Part shown: piece by piece, positions 1 through 10,700 of the stretch | Layout: the number at the start of each line of letters is the position of its first letter | How positions within the stretch are numbered: position 1 is the first letter of the stretch | From: JBBIJR01 sp037445875 | GTDB taxonomy: Bacteria; CLD3; SB21 | Direction of reading: 5' to 3' | NCBI GenBank assembly: GCA_037445875.1 | Contig: JBBIJR010000017.1 | Location: 1 to 50,227 of the forward strand | Length of the DNA stretch: 50,227 nt | The notes under the pieces: generated by a model | Seen by the model: only the letters and a program-made list of their open reading frames with translations | The model's database searches: none | What the model was told of the DNA's origin: nothing | Position numbers and translations under genes: made by a program

Positions 1-819
1 GTGTGCAGGGACTACACCCTTCCCGCCTACTGCGACCACACAACGCTGCTCATTGCCTCGAGCTATTCCGGTCACACAGAGGAGACGTTGGAGGCCGTGC
101 GACAGGGCCTCAGGCTGCAAGCACGCATTGTAGCCCTGACAACCGGAGGAGAACTGTCCCAACTGGGAAAGGAATCGTCGTTTCCCGTCGTTGTGTTGCC
201 GGGCGGACTGCAGCCGCGTCAGAGTATTGGATATTCGGCGGTGACCGTTTACGCATTGCTGTCCCATCTCCTGCTAGGTGGTTTTTCGCCTGAGGATGTG
301 CAGGAGGCTGAGACCTCTGTCCGTCTCCAGGCACGGTCGTACCGCTTGCCTGCATCCGGTCCGACGCATCTGGCCGAACGCGCCGCGCAATTGTCGAGCC
401 GTCCGTTTATCGTCCACGCGTCTGAGGCCAATTCGGCCGCCGCACTTCGCCTGAAGGGCCAGCTCTCGGAGAATGCCAAGATGTTAGCTTTTTCGAGCAC
501 CATACCGGAGATGAATCATAACGAGATCGTAGGATGGGAGATGATCAAGAAGGGTCCCTCATCGTTCTCCGTCGTCCTGATTCGCGATCGTCACGACCAT
601 CCGCAGGTACAAAAGCGGTTCGAGTTCGTCAAGGGAATGCTGGCCGGACACACGATAACCGAGGAATTCTGGGCGGAGGGCAATGGCCGCTTTGCCCGGT
701 TGCTTTCTGCCCTTTACTATGCCGACTGGTTGAGCTTCTACGTGGCGCTGGCCCGAGGCGAGGATCCGACGCCGGTCGACGCCATCACCGCGCTCAAGCG
801 ACATCTATCGCGTTCCTAA
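1..819 (+). CDS. Bifunctional phosphoglucose/phosphomannose isomerase, 5'-truncated
   Basis: SIS-fold sugar-phosphate isomerase of the bifunctional glucose-6-phosphate/mannose-6-phosphate type, interconverting aldose and ketose phosphates in the cytoplasm. The reading frame is open to the window edge and lacks roughly the first 80 residues expected for a ~350-residue enzyme, so the GTG at base 1 is probably not the true start. Visible marks are the phosphate-binding loop SSYSGHTEET (about residues 20-29), the PGGLQPRQSIGY segment, and the conserved EMNHNEIVGWE motif carrying the His/Glu used by this family. It ends 4 bases from the convergent barrel gene. The family call is secure; the relative activity on glucose and mannose phosphates cannot be read from sequence. 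Confidence 0.88.
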   Translation: MCRDYTLPAYCDHTTLLIASSYSGHTEETLEAVRQGLRLQARIVALTTGGELSQLGKESSFPVVVLPGGLQPRQSIGYSAVTVYALLSHLLLGGFSPEDVQEAETSVRLQARSYRLPASGPTHLAERAAQLSSRPFIVHASEANSAAALRLKGQLSENAKMLAFSSTIPEMNHNEIVGWEMIKKGPSSFSVVLIRDRHDHPQVQKRFEFVKGMLAGHTITEEFWAEGNGRFARLLSALYYADWLSFYVALARGEDPTPVDAITALKRHLSRS

Positions 820-823
820 CGAA

Positions 824-3800
824 TCAAAAGAACGCCCGGAATTCCGCCCCGCCAAAATGAATCATGTTCTGGCCCGGCTCCTTTCGCCCCTGATAGTTGA
901 TCGAGGCATTCACGTGATTACTGATGCGATAGTCCACGTTGAACAGCCACCGGATGTTCCAGCCCTGGAGGTTCCCATCCGTTAATTCAAATGGGAGCGA
1001 TCCTGTAACGTTTCGCGCCCGGACATGCGTGAATTCCGTAGACAACGATGCTCTGCCTTTCTGGCGGAAGGCATAGACCAGTTCCGGCTGGACGGAGATC
1101 TGCCGTGCACTCACGCTGCTGACCTTATCCCGCGACGAAATGCCGGCAAACCGGACATTGGCTTCCAGCTGCCGAACCGGTCGAGCAAAAAGAGCCGGCA
1201 GAATCTTGAAGCGGCGAAGCTCGAAATTCTGGCCCAGGCCGGTCACGGTCACCGTTGAAAATTTTTTGTTGCTTTCGTACTCCGCCTCGGCTTCCCACGC
1301 GATGGCCGCAGTCATCTGTCTTCGAAGTCGCACGTTCTCCAGTTCTCGTCTTCTGCGTTCTCGTCCATCCAGGAGCGCACCGCTAAGATTCTTTTGCAGT
1401 TCGTAGCGCAGGCGCAACGAGGCCGCCTGGTCCGTACGAACGCTATACACATCCTGCCGAAGAAACACAGACCCGCGGAGGGTTTGTTGTTCATCCTGAA
1501 ACTTCCGCCAGTCGAGAAAATAGAACGAAAGCATGGGCTTGCGCTGATTCTCTTCAATGCGCAGAATGGTTTCTGCGGAAAGCGTCCGAAGGATGGCCTT
1601 GTATCGGCTCTGCGAGTCCGGTACGATCGTGGTTGGGAAGAAGCGGCCCATGTCTATTCGAACGCGAACACCGAACTTCAGATCCACAATGGGCGTGAAA
1701 TCACCGCTTCGTACCGAGCCCTGGATCCAGTCGCCCTGTCCCTGCGGGACCTGTTTGAAACTGTCGGGCGAAACCTGAGTGAAGTTTCCTGTATTAGGCT
1801 GGACCCGCACGAAGATCAGCTTGCGGTCCTGTATGCGTTCCTCCGATATCTGGTAGTTCATATTGATGGCCACGGCCCGGTTCCACGGATAGAAGTCAAC
1901 GGTCGAGCTGACCAAATTGGTGAGTTTGTCCAAGTTATCTGCGTTCCGGAAGTCTCCCCGGAATCGCTTTTCCCGGTGAATGAACTCCAAGGCCGACGTC
2001 AGGTTTTGCCAGTCGGTGACCGTCCAGTAGTATCTCTGCGTCGTGGCCAGGGAGACCGTCCCGTTGAGCGAATCCACCAGTGAGTTGGAGGCGCGATCAA
2101 ATCTGGCCTCAAACATCGCTCCGAATTGGGTCATCTTGAACCCAACTATGTCCAGCCTGGGGCGGTACAACTGATAGGACGAGCCGAACGCCGAGTCGTT
2201 TGCCGACCTCCGGTCGATGCGTTCGCTCTCCAGATCAAAGCCCGGTCGAGTCTTCCACCAGGAATGGGTGCTATGGACATAATGCCTCACGATGTCCGCA
2301 TCCGTGCCGCCGTCCCTGGAGCGGATGGTCTCGACCCGGTAGTCCGTTGCGGGCCAATCCTCGAATTCCGTCCTGACACCGCCACCAAGGCGTCTCGAGG
2401 AAAATTGTTCACCACGAGCCAGCTTTCCGTAGAATCCGGTCAGGTTAAGCTTCTTCATTGGCCGATAGTTCAGCGCCAAATCGAGGAGGTCCTCTCCCGG
2501 GAAGGGAGAAGCCGCCAAGGGGCTACCGGGTGTTTGAATATTCCAGTCGCGATTAAACTCTGCGTCATTCAGGCGGTCCACCTGTCGAAACGAGCTGTCC
2601 ACGTGCCGAAAGCGGCCGCTCAGGTCCATCTCCCCCAGATTCTTCCCCGCCCAGCCGAGCTTCTGACGGCGGATGTTGGATGTTGCAAGGTAAGCATTTC
2701 CCGTGCGGCCACCCGGAGAATACGCATTGACGTCGAACGAACTGAGCGCCACTTCCCCACCGACCTCTACATTGGATACCGGCCGGGCCTTCATAAAAAC
2801 GGTACCGGTGGTCGTACGGGTTGGCAGGGTTAGCGGTACGAGCGGAAGAAAACTGCCCCGCTCCTTACCCACAAAGACGTACTCTCCGAGGATATCGCCC
2901 CTCGTATAGTCGCCGATCGATGCCCCGACGTCGGTGAATCTCACACGATAATCTCCGATGGTGTCCGGTCCCACGTACGCGTATATCGAATCTCCCGTGA
3001 CTGTGTCGAGCTTCTTGACGTACATTCCATTCCCAACCCCGACGTATGTGGCTCCGTCAACGAGGACCACGGTACCTCTCTGTGCCAGGCTGTCGTCGTC
3101 GATTCGCGACAGCGAGTCTACCAATGCATCGGAGAGAGTGAGGTTGATCGGATTGTTCTTGTCGTCGGCCTCGTGAATCAGCGTGCCGCCGAAGGTCAGT
3201 TTCCGGTCGAACCATTGGGTAGTGAGGCCGGCGGAAAAACTGTTCCTTCGGAAGATACCGTCGCTGTACTCAAAATCCACTACCACTCTGGATTCGGATG
3301 TGATCAGCCGCTTCCGCGTAAAGGTGAGCTGACCGGCGCTGTAGTCCATCACGTAGTCGTTGTCCTCACCTCTCGTCAGGATTACTCCGTTGAGCCAGAC
3401 TTTTTCCGTTCCCGCCACAATCAGAATGCCCCTTTCTCCGTTTTCGCCTGACAACTCATAGGGACCCTGAACACCCTCCTGGATCACCAGCGTCTGGGTG
3501 GTGTACTTTCCCTTTGTCGAAGCAAGCGCAAGGTCAGCGTCTACACGCTCTTTGCGGACTGCCGCCCGCACTCCCTGCAGCTTTCGTGAGTAGTCCCCAA
3601 ACTCCGTGCCTGTCAGATTCACCCCGAAATCGCCGAACGTCGCAATATACTGATCCGCTTTCCTGACTTCGATGAACACCTTGTCGATCTCCTGAAGATT
3701 CTCCGTATTGCCCTCCGGCTGGATCGGGGTATTCTCGTCGGTCAGGGATGCCTCAAGCGTTACGTCGTCCGTGACATTGCCTGAAAGCTGTATGTTCAGA

Positions 3801-4375
3801 CCGGAGTTCAATGTGAAATCCTGGTTCGATCCGATCGAGAACCCGCGCGTGATACTTCCACTTCCAGTGATCCTGGAGGACTCGAACAGGCTGCCGGCAG
3901 CTCCGTAGCCTGTCACGACCCTCGTTGTTGCCACTTCCTTGTTCGCGCTGTCGTAGCGGACGACTTCCGTTATCAGTTTCCGATGGAAATACTCGCTTCG
4001 CAGGCGGAAGGGAAAAACGGAGTACGACACCGATACGGTCACATCGCGGGCCAGCAGGTACGCAAACCGGATCTCTCCGAAACGGTAGTTGATCTCGTAG
4101 TCCTGATCTCGAACAAGGTGCAAGGGACCTATCGTGATCTGCTCGCTACCGACGACAATGAACTCGTCGGGGAGACTGTAGAGCGTATCCCGGTCCAGCC
4201 CCGTAAACGAAACCCGTCGATGAAGCAAGGAGAGGGCCGGAGGCGCCGGGCGCCGTGAGAGGGTAGAATCGACAATGTGATAGACGGGAAAGGATGAGGT
4301 ATCGGTCTGGGGCCAGAGTGAGGGTGACGCAGACAAGAATAATACCAGCAGCGCCCAGCGGTGTATCGGACGCAT
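824..4375 (-). CDS. Giant secreted outer-membrane-like protein, function unknown
   Basis: An 1183-residue protein with an N-terminal signal peptide (charged start, hydrophobic LLVLFLSA core, end near residue 23). The rest is dominated by alternating hydrophobic/polar strands typical of an outer-membrane beta barrel, and the chain ends in aromatic residues (AFF), as barrel substrates of the BAM machinery do. Residues ~170-270 hold a run with GSGSITRGFSIGSNQD and NIQLSGNVTDDVTLEA motifs that recall large uncharacterised barrel proteins of Bacteroidetes/Ignavibacteria-like genomes and, more loosely, SprA-type translocon proteins. The start ATG directly follows the TAA of the NHL gene, so the two are almost certainly co-translated. 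I cannot name a function; export, adhesion or an envelope scaffold are all possible. Confidence 0.72.
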   Translation of the reverse strand: MRPIHRWALLVLFLSASPSLWPQTDTSSFPVYHIVDSTLSRRPAPPALSLLHRRVSFTGLDRDTLYSLPDEFIVVGSEQITIGPLHLVRDQDYEINYRFGEIRFAYLLARDVTVSVSYSVFPFRLRSEYFHRKLITEVVRYDSANKEVATTRVVTGYGAAGSLFESSRITGSGSITRGFSIGSNQDFTLNSGLNIQLSGNVTDDVTLEASLTDENTPIQPEGNTENLQEIDKVFIEVRKADQYIATFGDFGVNLTGTEFGDYSRKLQGVRAAVRKERVDADLALASTKGKYTTQTLVIQEGVQGPYELSGENGERGILIVAGTEKVWLNGVILTRGEDNDYVMDYSAGQLTFTRKRLITSESRVVVDFEYSDGIFRRNSFSAGLTTQWFDRKLTFGGTLIHEADDKNNPINLTLSDALVDSLSRIDDDSLAQRGTVVLVDGATYVGVGNGMYVKKLDTVTGDSIYAYVGPDTIGDYRVRFTDVGASIGDYTRGDILGEYVFVGKERGSFLPLVPLTLPTRTTTGTVFMKARPVSNVEVGGEVALSSFDVNAYSPGGRTGNAYLATSNIRRQKLGWAGKNLGEMDLSGRFRHVDSSFRQVDRLNDAEFNRDWNIQTPGSPLAASPFPGEDLLDLALNYRPMKKLNLTGFYGKLARGEQFSSRRLGGGVRTEFEDWPATDYRVETIRSRDGGTDADIVRHYVHSTHSWWKTRPGFDLESERIDRRSANDSAFGSSYQLYRPRLDIVGFKMTQFGAMFEARFDRASNSLVDSLNGTVSLATTQRYYWTVTDWQNLTSALEFIHREKRFRGDFRNADNLDKLTNLVSSTVDFYPWNRAVAINMNYQISEERIQDRKLIFVRVQPNTGNFTQVSPDSFKQVPQGQGDWIQGSVRSGDFTPIVDLKFGVRVRIDMGRFFPTTIVPDSQSRYKAILRTLSAETILRIEENQRKPMLSFYFLDWRKFQDEQQTLRGSVFLRQDVYSVRTDQAASLRLRYELQKNLSGALLDGRERRRRELENVRLRRQMTAAIAWEAEAEYESNKKFSTVTVTGLGQNFELRRFKILPALFARPVRQLEANVRFAGISSRDKVSSVSARQISVQPELVYAFRQKGRASLSTEFTHVRARNVTGSLPFELTDGNLQGWNIRWLFNVDYRISNHVNASINYQGRKEPGQNMIHFGGAEFRAFF

Positions 4376-5314
4376 TTACTCTTCGCTTTCGACGACCTGG
4401 AACACCGCAATGGTTCCTGAATATGCGTCCAATACGTACAGCCGGTCGCGGAGAATGTCTACGGCCTTGATCCCTTCAAACGTATGTCCCTGGAGGGCCG
4501 TAAGCGGCTGACCGGACGGATCAAAGACCAGAACCGTTCTGCGTCCTGCATCGGCCACGTAGCACCGCCCTTGCCCGTCCACCGCAACGTCGACGGGCCG
4601 TTCGAGCCCTTCCGTGATTTCACCGAGGGGGTTTCCGTAATAGTCGAATCGGACAATTCGCGATTCGTCCACTACATAGACGAACTGACCCGTCGTCGTC
4701 AATCGAGCGGGCCGCGTCAACCGGCCTCTACCCGTGGAGAAACCGCCAAACCTGGCGTCCAGCCTTGCAAATCGGTTTATTTTGAGGATTACGGACTGTT
4801 CGGGGTCCGAAGAGAAGAGATCTCCTTGAGAGGAGACAGCAACGCCGGCCGGAGTACCTATGTCCAGGTCCTTGCGGGTCTGGTCGGCGCTCAGTTGCGT
4901 GACTTTGGAACTCCCCAGGGAGGAGATGAGTTCCAGGTACTTATTGTAACGCTGGATTCGGCGGTTGTTGAAATCCGCAACATAGATATTGAGACCATCG
5001 GGACACGCCACATCGAGCGGTGTGTCGAACTGATTTGGTCTCCACCCAAAGCCGCCGACATGCGCAACATAGCCGCCATCTGCATCCAACTTAACCAGCC
5101 GGTTGTTACCCGTGTCCGCGACATACAGGTCCCCTGTCAGACTTACGGCAAACGATTCGGGTTTCTTCAGTACGGCGTTCGGCTGAGGCGCTTCGTTGAG
5201 TGTCCTGGTGAACCGAAAGGTCGGCCGACTCAGGACCTGCGCCTGTGCCGCACCCGGAAGCAAGCAACCGGCGAGAGCCAGCCACCCGAACCAAATGCCG
5301 TTGAAACTGTGCAC
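4376..5314 (-). CDS. Secreted NHL-repeat beta-propeller protein
   Basis: About 312 residues from the GTG at 5314, which has an AGGA six bases upstream and opens a good signal peptide ending in AAQAQ. Longer in-frame starts run into the divergent prolyl isomerase gene and are less likely. The mature part consists of NHL repeats, each with a YVAD-type strand (LYVADTGNNRLVKLD, IYVADFNNRRIQRY, CYVADAGRRTVLVFD), giving a five- or six-bladed propeller in the periplasm or outside the cell. Such propellers are binding scaffolds for protein, peptidoglycan or sugar. The gene ends flush against the start of the giant barrel protein, which suggests that the two products act together in the envelope. The ligand is unknown. 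Confidence 0.75.
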   Translation of the reverse strand: MHSFNGIWFGWLALAGCLLPGAAQAQVLSRPTFRFTRTLNEAPQPNAVLKKPESFAVSLTGDLYVADTGNNRLVKLDADGGYVAHVGGFGWRPNQFDTPLDVACPDGLNIYVADFNNRRIQRYNKYLELISSLGSSKVTQLSADQTRKDLDIGTPAGVAVSSQGDLFSSDPEQSVILKINRFARLDARFGGFSTGRGRLTRPARLTTTGQFVYVVDESRIVRFDYYGNPLGEITEGLERPVDVAVDGQGRCYVADAGRRTVLVFDPSGQPLTALQGHTFEGIKAVDILRDRLYVLDAYSGTIAVFQVVESEE

Positions 5315-5381
5315 CCGATGTCCTATATTGTCGGCCACTTGAGAAGATCTGCTCGCCAAAAACATAGCAAAGGAGGCAGCT
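5315..5381. promoter_or_regulatory. Short divergent intergenic region
   Basis: Only 67 bases separate the GTG of the NHL gene (minus) from the TTG of the prolyl isomerase (plus), so both promoters must sit here or extend into the coding sequences. A strong AAAGGAGG ribosome-binding site lies at about 5369-5376 for the plus-strand gene. I see no convincing operator palindrome. Confidence 0.4.
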
Positions 5382-6146
5382 TTGTTCAAGCTAAAACTCA
5401 CCGCATCGTACGGCGTGATGACAATTCTCTGGCTTCTCCTGGGTCTACAGGCGTGTTCGCAGGAGAAGAAATCACCTCGCGGAGAGGTGGAACTCACGTC
5501 CACGGTCAAACCGAGGAAAAAAATCATGAAGGAAGTGGCGGTCATCGAAACCGATTACGGCAGCATTGTGCTGAAATTCTATGATGAGGACGCTCCTAAA
5601 CACGTCGCGAATTTCAAGAAACTCGCCTCCCAACAGTTTTATGACGGCACGACGTTCCACCGTGTGATCAAGAATTTCATGATCCAGGGTGGCGACCCCA
5701 ACTCGAAAGACAGCGATCCACGCAATGACGGGCAAGGTGGACCGGGTTACACGATTCCCGCCGAGATCAAGAGGTTCCACAAGCGTGGCGCCCTTGCGGC
5801 CGCAAGGTTGGGCGATGCCATCAATCCGCAGAAGGCTTCCAGCGGCAGCCAGTTCTATATCGTACAGAACGGACCTATCGATACGCAACGTTTGAAACAG
5901 CTGGAGATGAACATTCAAGCGGGCGGCAAACCCCATTTTGCGTTCACACAGGAACAGATCGACCTGTACACAACGGTTGGGGGCACACCGCACCTGGACG
6001 GAGAGTACACCGTTTATGGAGAAGTAGTGAGCGGTATGGACGTTGTCGACCGTATCGCGGACGTACCCGTGGGGCCGAATGCCCGCCCCACGGTGAACGT
6101 GACGATGAAGCGCATCCAGTTGCAAACGATGGAAATAGAAGAATGA
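5382..6146 (+). CDS. Cyclophilin-type peptidyl-prolyl isomerase, lipoprotein
   Basis: Predicted lipoprotein prolyl cis-trans isomerase that assists folding in the periplasm. The start is a TTG with AAAGGAGG just upstream. The first ~25 residues form a hydrophobic signal ending in a lipobox (LLGLQAC), so Cys25 would be lipid-modified. After a short charged linker the cyclophilin fold begins near residue 50 (VAVIETDYGSIVLKFY) and carries the family signature FHRVIKNFMIQGGDP, then QFYIVQNG and the closing VYGEVVSGMDVVDRI. Relative to minimal bacterial cyclophilins it has an insertion around residues 165-195. It is expressed divergently from the NHL/barrel pair, and a role in folding those exported proteins is plausible but unproven. 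Confidence 0.9.
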   Translation: MFKLKLTASYGVMTILWLLLGLQACSQEKKSPRGEVELTSTVKPRKKIMKEVAVIETDYGSIVLKFYDEDAPKHVANFKKLASQQFYDGTTFHRVIKNFMIQGGDPNSKDSDPRNDGQGGPGYTIPAEIKRFHKRGALAAARLGDAINPQKASSGSQFYIVQNGPIDTQRLKQLEMNIQAGGKPHFAFTQEQIDLYTTVGGTPHLDGEYTVYGEVVSGMDVVDRIADVPVGPNARPTVNVTMKRIQLQTMEIEE

Positions 6147-6271
6147 CGGACCCTACTGACGAATGTCATTTACAATGAGACCCCCGATCGCTAAATTTCC
6201 GCCAGTGCTGGAGTTAGTTGCAAGTTGTTACTCTCCAGGCGACCACTAGACTAAACACATAAGAGGCACCC

Positions 6272-7612
6272 ATGTCTGCGTATGTCCAGAATCTCATTGC
6301 AATGGTTAAGGCGAAGAACCCGGCGGAACCGGAGTTTCATCAAGCTGTGCAGGAAGTATTTGAATCTCTCGAAATAGTCCTGGAGAGGCATCCGGAATAC
6401 CGATCCGCAAAGATCCTCGAACGAATGGTCGAACCCGAACGCGTCATCATGTTCCGCGTGCCCTGGCTGGACGACCAGGGAGAAGTGCAAATCAACAGGG
6501 GTTTTCGTATCCAGATGAACAGCGCCATAGGTCCGTATAAGGGCGGTTTGCGTTTCCACCCATCGGTCACCCTCGGTATCCTGAAGTTCCTAGCCTTCGA
6601 ACAGGTATTCAAAAACAGCCTCACCACGCTCCCGATGGGCGGCGGCAAAGGCGGATCCGACTTCGATCCTAAGGGCAAGAGCGATCATGAGGTCATGCGG
6701 TTCTGCCAGAGTTTCATGAATGAGCTCTTCCGCCACATTGGACCCGATGCGGATGTGCCCGCTGGAGACATCGGTGTGGGCGGGCGTGAAATCGGATATC
6801 TGTTCGGCCAGTATAAGCGCCTCAACCGCGAGTTTTCGGGAGTACTGACCGGAAAGGGGTTGAACTGGGGAGGCTCCCTGATACGTCCGGAAGCTACGGG
6901 ATTTGGTGTAACGTATTTCGCACAGGAGATGCTCAAGACACGCGGACAGAGTTTCGAGGGTAAGACGGTTGCCGTATCCGGCTTTGGTAACGTGGCCTGG
7001 GGTGCTGCGCTCAAGGTCACTCAACTTGGCGGAAAGGTTGTGACGTTGTCGGGCCCGGACGGCTTCATTTACGACAAAGACGGCGTCAAAGGAGAGAGGA
7101 TCGAGTACATGCTCGACATGCGCGCCAGCGCGAACGACCGCGTTAAAGACTATGCCGACAAGTTCAAGGTAGAGTTTCATCCCGGTAAGCGGCCGTGGAG
7201 CGTCAAGGTGGATGTGGCCATGCCCTGTGCGACACAGAACGAGCTCGATGAAGACGATGCGCGGGAGCTCACAAAGAACGGCTGTATCTGCGTATGCGAA
7301 GGCGCCAACATGCCGACCACCATCTCTGCGTACAAGGCCTTCACCCAGGCGGGCATCCTGTACGCCCCTGGCAAGGCAGCCAACGCCGGCGGCGTTGCCA
7401 CATCCGGACTGGAGATGTCGCAAAACAGCATGCGGCTCCCGTGGCCTGCCGAAGAGGTCGACGAACGCCTCCATCAGATCATGAAGAAGATCCACCAGAC
7501 GTGCATCGAGACCGCCGAAAAGTTTGGAACGCCGGGCAACTACGTCAACGGCGCCAACATTGCCGGTTTCCTGAAGGTCGCCGACGCCATGATGGATCAG
7601 GGCCTCGTGTGA
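6272..7612 (+). CDS. gdhA: Glutamate dehydrogenase 1, predicted NAD-dependent
   Basis: 446-residue hexameric-type glutamate dehydrogenase converting L-glutamate to 2-oxoglutarate and ammonia, or the reverse. The catalytic lysine is Lys126 in PMGGGKGG, and the dinucleotide fold begins at SGFGNVA. Phe238, Pro262 and Asp263 match, at the same numbering, the residues I recall as setting NAD specificity in Clostridium symbiosum glutamate dehydrogenase. Neighbouring segments (MRASANDRVKDYADKF, VDVAMPCATQN) also resemble that catabolic enzyme. This points to oxidative deamination with NAD. A GAGG ribosome-binding site precedes the ATG. It is followed after a 110-base gap with a hairpin by a receiver/PEP-binding protein, and the whole arrangement is repeated downstream. 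Confidence 0.95.
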   Translation: MSAYVQNLIAMVKAKNPAEPEFHQAVQEVFESLEIVLERHPEYRSAKILERMVEPERVIMFRVPWLDDQGEVQINRGFRIQMNSAIGPYKGGLRFHPSVTLGILKFLAFEQVFKNSLTTLPMGGGKGGSDFDPKGKSDHEVMRFCQSFMNELFRHIGPDADVPAGDIGVGGREIGYLFGQYKRLNREFSGVLTGKGLNWGGSLIRPEATGFGVTYFAQEMLKTRGQSFEGKTVAVSGFGNVAWGAALKVTQLGGKVVTLSGPDGFIYDKDGVKGERIEYMLDMRASANDRVKDYADKFKVEFHPGKRPWSVKVDVAMPCATQNELDEDDARELTKNGCICVCEGANMPTTISAYKAFTQAGILYAPGKAANAGGVATSGLEMSQNSMRLPWPAEEVDERLHQIMKKIHQTCIETAEKFGTPGNYVNGANIAGFLKVADAMMDQGLV

Positions 7613-7650
7613 AATCCGCTCCGTACCCTTTCCGCGGGGTCTTCCGAAGA

Positions 7651-7676
7651 CAATAGCCTCCGGGCCGTGGCTATTG
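7651..7676 (+). terminator. Hairpin between gdh1 and the receiver/PEP-binding gene
   Basis: Perfect 8-base inverted repeat CAATAGCC / GGCTATTG around a 10-base loop. No T-run follows directly, so it is more likely an attenuating or mRNA-stabilising stem than a full intrinsic terminator. A hairpin sits at the equivalent junction of the second module. Confidence 0.5.
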
Positions 7677-7722
7677 ATGGTTTGGTCAGAAACCGCTATT
7701 TTTCGGAGGACCCCGTATTTTT

Positions 7723-10700
7723 ATGCCTCCGATGATGTACAAAGACATGCGCAGCGATTCCAGGACGTTTGATGCGCTCTGGCGCGGCGAGGGCTACAGC
7801 ACCCGCATCCACAATTTCCAGAAACTGATGCGTTACCGGGTGCAGAATATCCTGCTCGTCTCCAGCCTGTACGATTCCTACCTCTTCGAAGAAGACGGGC
7901 GCCTGTATGAGCTGATCCAGAGAGAATACGAAGGTCTGACGCTCACACACGCGCCGGAATGGACCCATGTCACCAGCGGAGAAGAGGCCCTCGGTATTCT
8001 ACAGGAGGACGACCGGTTTGACCTGATCATCACCTCGCTGCACATCGAGGACATGCACGTCATCCAAATGGCCCGCAGAATTCGCGAGGCCGGACTGGAG
8101 ACGCCGATCATTCTGCTGGCATACGACAATCGGGAACGCAAGGAACTGACGTCGAGGTACGACACGTCTATCTTCGAGCGCATTTTCGTCTGGCAGGGCG
8201 ACTATCGTCTCCTGATCGGAATCATCAAATACGTAGAAGACCGGCTCAACGTCGAAAACGACACCCGCGCAGCCGGCGTGCAATCAATCATTCTGGTGGA
8301 AGATAACGTCAAATTCTACTCGACGTATCTCCCGCTCGTGTATACCGAAATCATCAAGCAGTCCCAGGAGCTCATTTCCGAAGGCGTCAATCTCGCCCAC
8401 AAGATTCTCCGTATGCGCGCACGGCCCAAGATTCTCATGTGCACCACGTACGAGGAGGCATGGAGCTATTTCGAACGGTACGAGGAATACATCCTCGGAA
8501 TTATCTCTGACATCAATTTCCGCCATAACAGCGTAAAGGACCCCGAGGCAGGCATTGTGTTTGCGAGGAACGTGAGGGCCCGCAAGCCCGACATTCCCAT
8601 TCTGCTCCAGTCCAGCAATCTGGAGCTGGCAGACAAGGCCCGGGAGATCGGCGCCTCCTTTCTCCACAAGGGCTCGCCCCGCCTCCTGCACGAGCTGCGC
8701 ACTTTTATGGCCGGCCACTTCGGCTTTGGAGATTTTGTTTTTCGCCTCCCCGACGGCCAGGAGGTGGGTTCCGCAAGCAACCTGAAATCTCTGGCTGAAC
8801 AGCTCCAGAAGGTTCCCGACGAATCGATCCTCTATCACGCGGAGCGCAACCACTTCTCCAACTGGCTGAAAGCACGGACGGAGTTTTGGCTGGCGAATAA
8901 GTTGCGGCCGCGGAAGGTGTCGGATTTTCCAACGGTCAACGACCTTCGACAGGAACTGATCGATTCCCTCAAGCTGTACCAGGATCTCCGCCAGAGAGGG
9001 ATCATTACCGAGTTTTCGAAGGAGACGTTCGACAAACAGAACAGCTTTGCCCGGATCGGCGGAGGCTCCCTTGGGGGCAAGGCCCGCGGTCTCGGATTCG
9101 TCAATGTACTCATCAACAACTACAATGTGCGCGACCGTTTTGAAGGCGTGCGCATCAGCGTGCCCTCCGCGGTTGTCCTCGGTACCGACGTATTCGACCA
9201 ATTCCTGGAGGAGAACGACCTCATCAACTACGCGCTCCATGCGACGGACGACGAGCAGCTCACCAAACGTTTCCTCGAAGCAAAGAAATTCCCCCGGGAC
9301 ACCATCCGCCGACTTTCGGAATTCTTGCAGATCATCGACCAGCCGCTGGCCGTGCGTTCCTCCAGCCTCCTGGAAGATTCGCAATACCAGCCGTTCGCAG
9401 GCGTCTACCAGACGTACATGATACCGAACAGCAACCCCAACCCGAAGGCCCGACTCAGCGAGCTGCTCGACAGCATCAAGCGCGTGTACGCCTCCACCTT
9501 CTACCAGAGCGTCCGGGACTACATGAAAGCGACGTCCTACAGCATGGAAGAAGAGAAGATGGCGGTGATCGTTCAGTTGATGGTCGGTGCCAATCGCCAC
9601 GGGCGCTTCTATCCGGATTTTGCCGGAGTGGCCAAATCGTATAATTTTTACCCTGTCCCGCCGCAGAAAGCCTCCGACGGTATCGTCTCTCTGGCACTGG
9701 GCCTTGGGAAAACCGTGGTCGATGGAGGAAATACCGTTCGTTTCTGCCCGAAATACCCACGGCATTTGTTGCAATTCTTTTCAACGACCGAAACGCTAAA
9801 GAATGCCCAGCAAGACTTCTTCGCCCTGAACATGAATTATCACCTGGAGAAGGAGATCGTCGAGACGCACGACCTGTACGTGCAGCGGTTTGACTTGACG
9901 GAGGCAGAAAAAGACGGAACCCTGTACTGGGCCGGTTCGACGTACTCCCCCGAGAACGACAGCGTGTACGACGGAATCTCGCGTCCTGGGAGACGCGTTG
10001 TGACCTTCTCGCCGATTCTGAAGCACAAGGCATTCCCACTGGCTGAAATCCTCGACCTGCTGCTGGAACTCGGTACGTGGGGCGTTGGTACTCCCGTCGA
10101 GATCGAGTTTGCGGTGAACATGAAAGTGCCCGAGGGGGCCCCTGTCGAATTCGGCGTACTGCAGATGAGGCCCCTTGTGTTGAGCCGCGAATCCGAGGAA
10201 CTCAATGTCGAAGTATCCGATCCTTCCACTTTGGTTTGTTCGAGTCAGCAGGTGCTGGGCAACGGAGCTACCGACGATGTCTGTGATATCGTCGTGGTCG
10301 ATATCGACACGTTCGACCGAGGCAAGAGCCGGGAAACTGCCATGGAGGTGGGTGAGCTGAATGCCAGACTGCTCGCGCAGAAGCGGCCGTATATCCTCAT
10401 CGGTGTCGGCCGCTGGGGTTCGCTCGATCATTGGCTGGGCATTCCGGTCACCTGGGACCAGATCTCCGGTGCCAGTGTCATCGTCGAGGCGGGTTTCAAG
10501 GATTTCGAGGTGACCCCATCCCAGGGATCTCATTTTTTTCAGAACATCACGAGCTTCCGTGTCGGATACTTTACGGTCAACTCATACAGTCATCAGGGAT
10601 TCATCGATTGGGAATGGCTGTCACAGCAGGAAGCCGTCGAAACGCTGCACTTTACCCGACATCTGCGTTTTTCCAAACCCGTGGTGGTCAGGATCAACGG

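Noticed and set aside
8284..9774. Long minus-strand open frame (496 codons) inside the first receiver/PEP-binding gene
   Set aside because: Antisense to a well-conserved protein; composition is that of a codon-bias shadow, with no family motif and no ribosome-binding site. The same applies to 13253-14680 (minus) in the paralogue.
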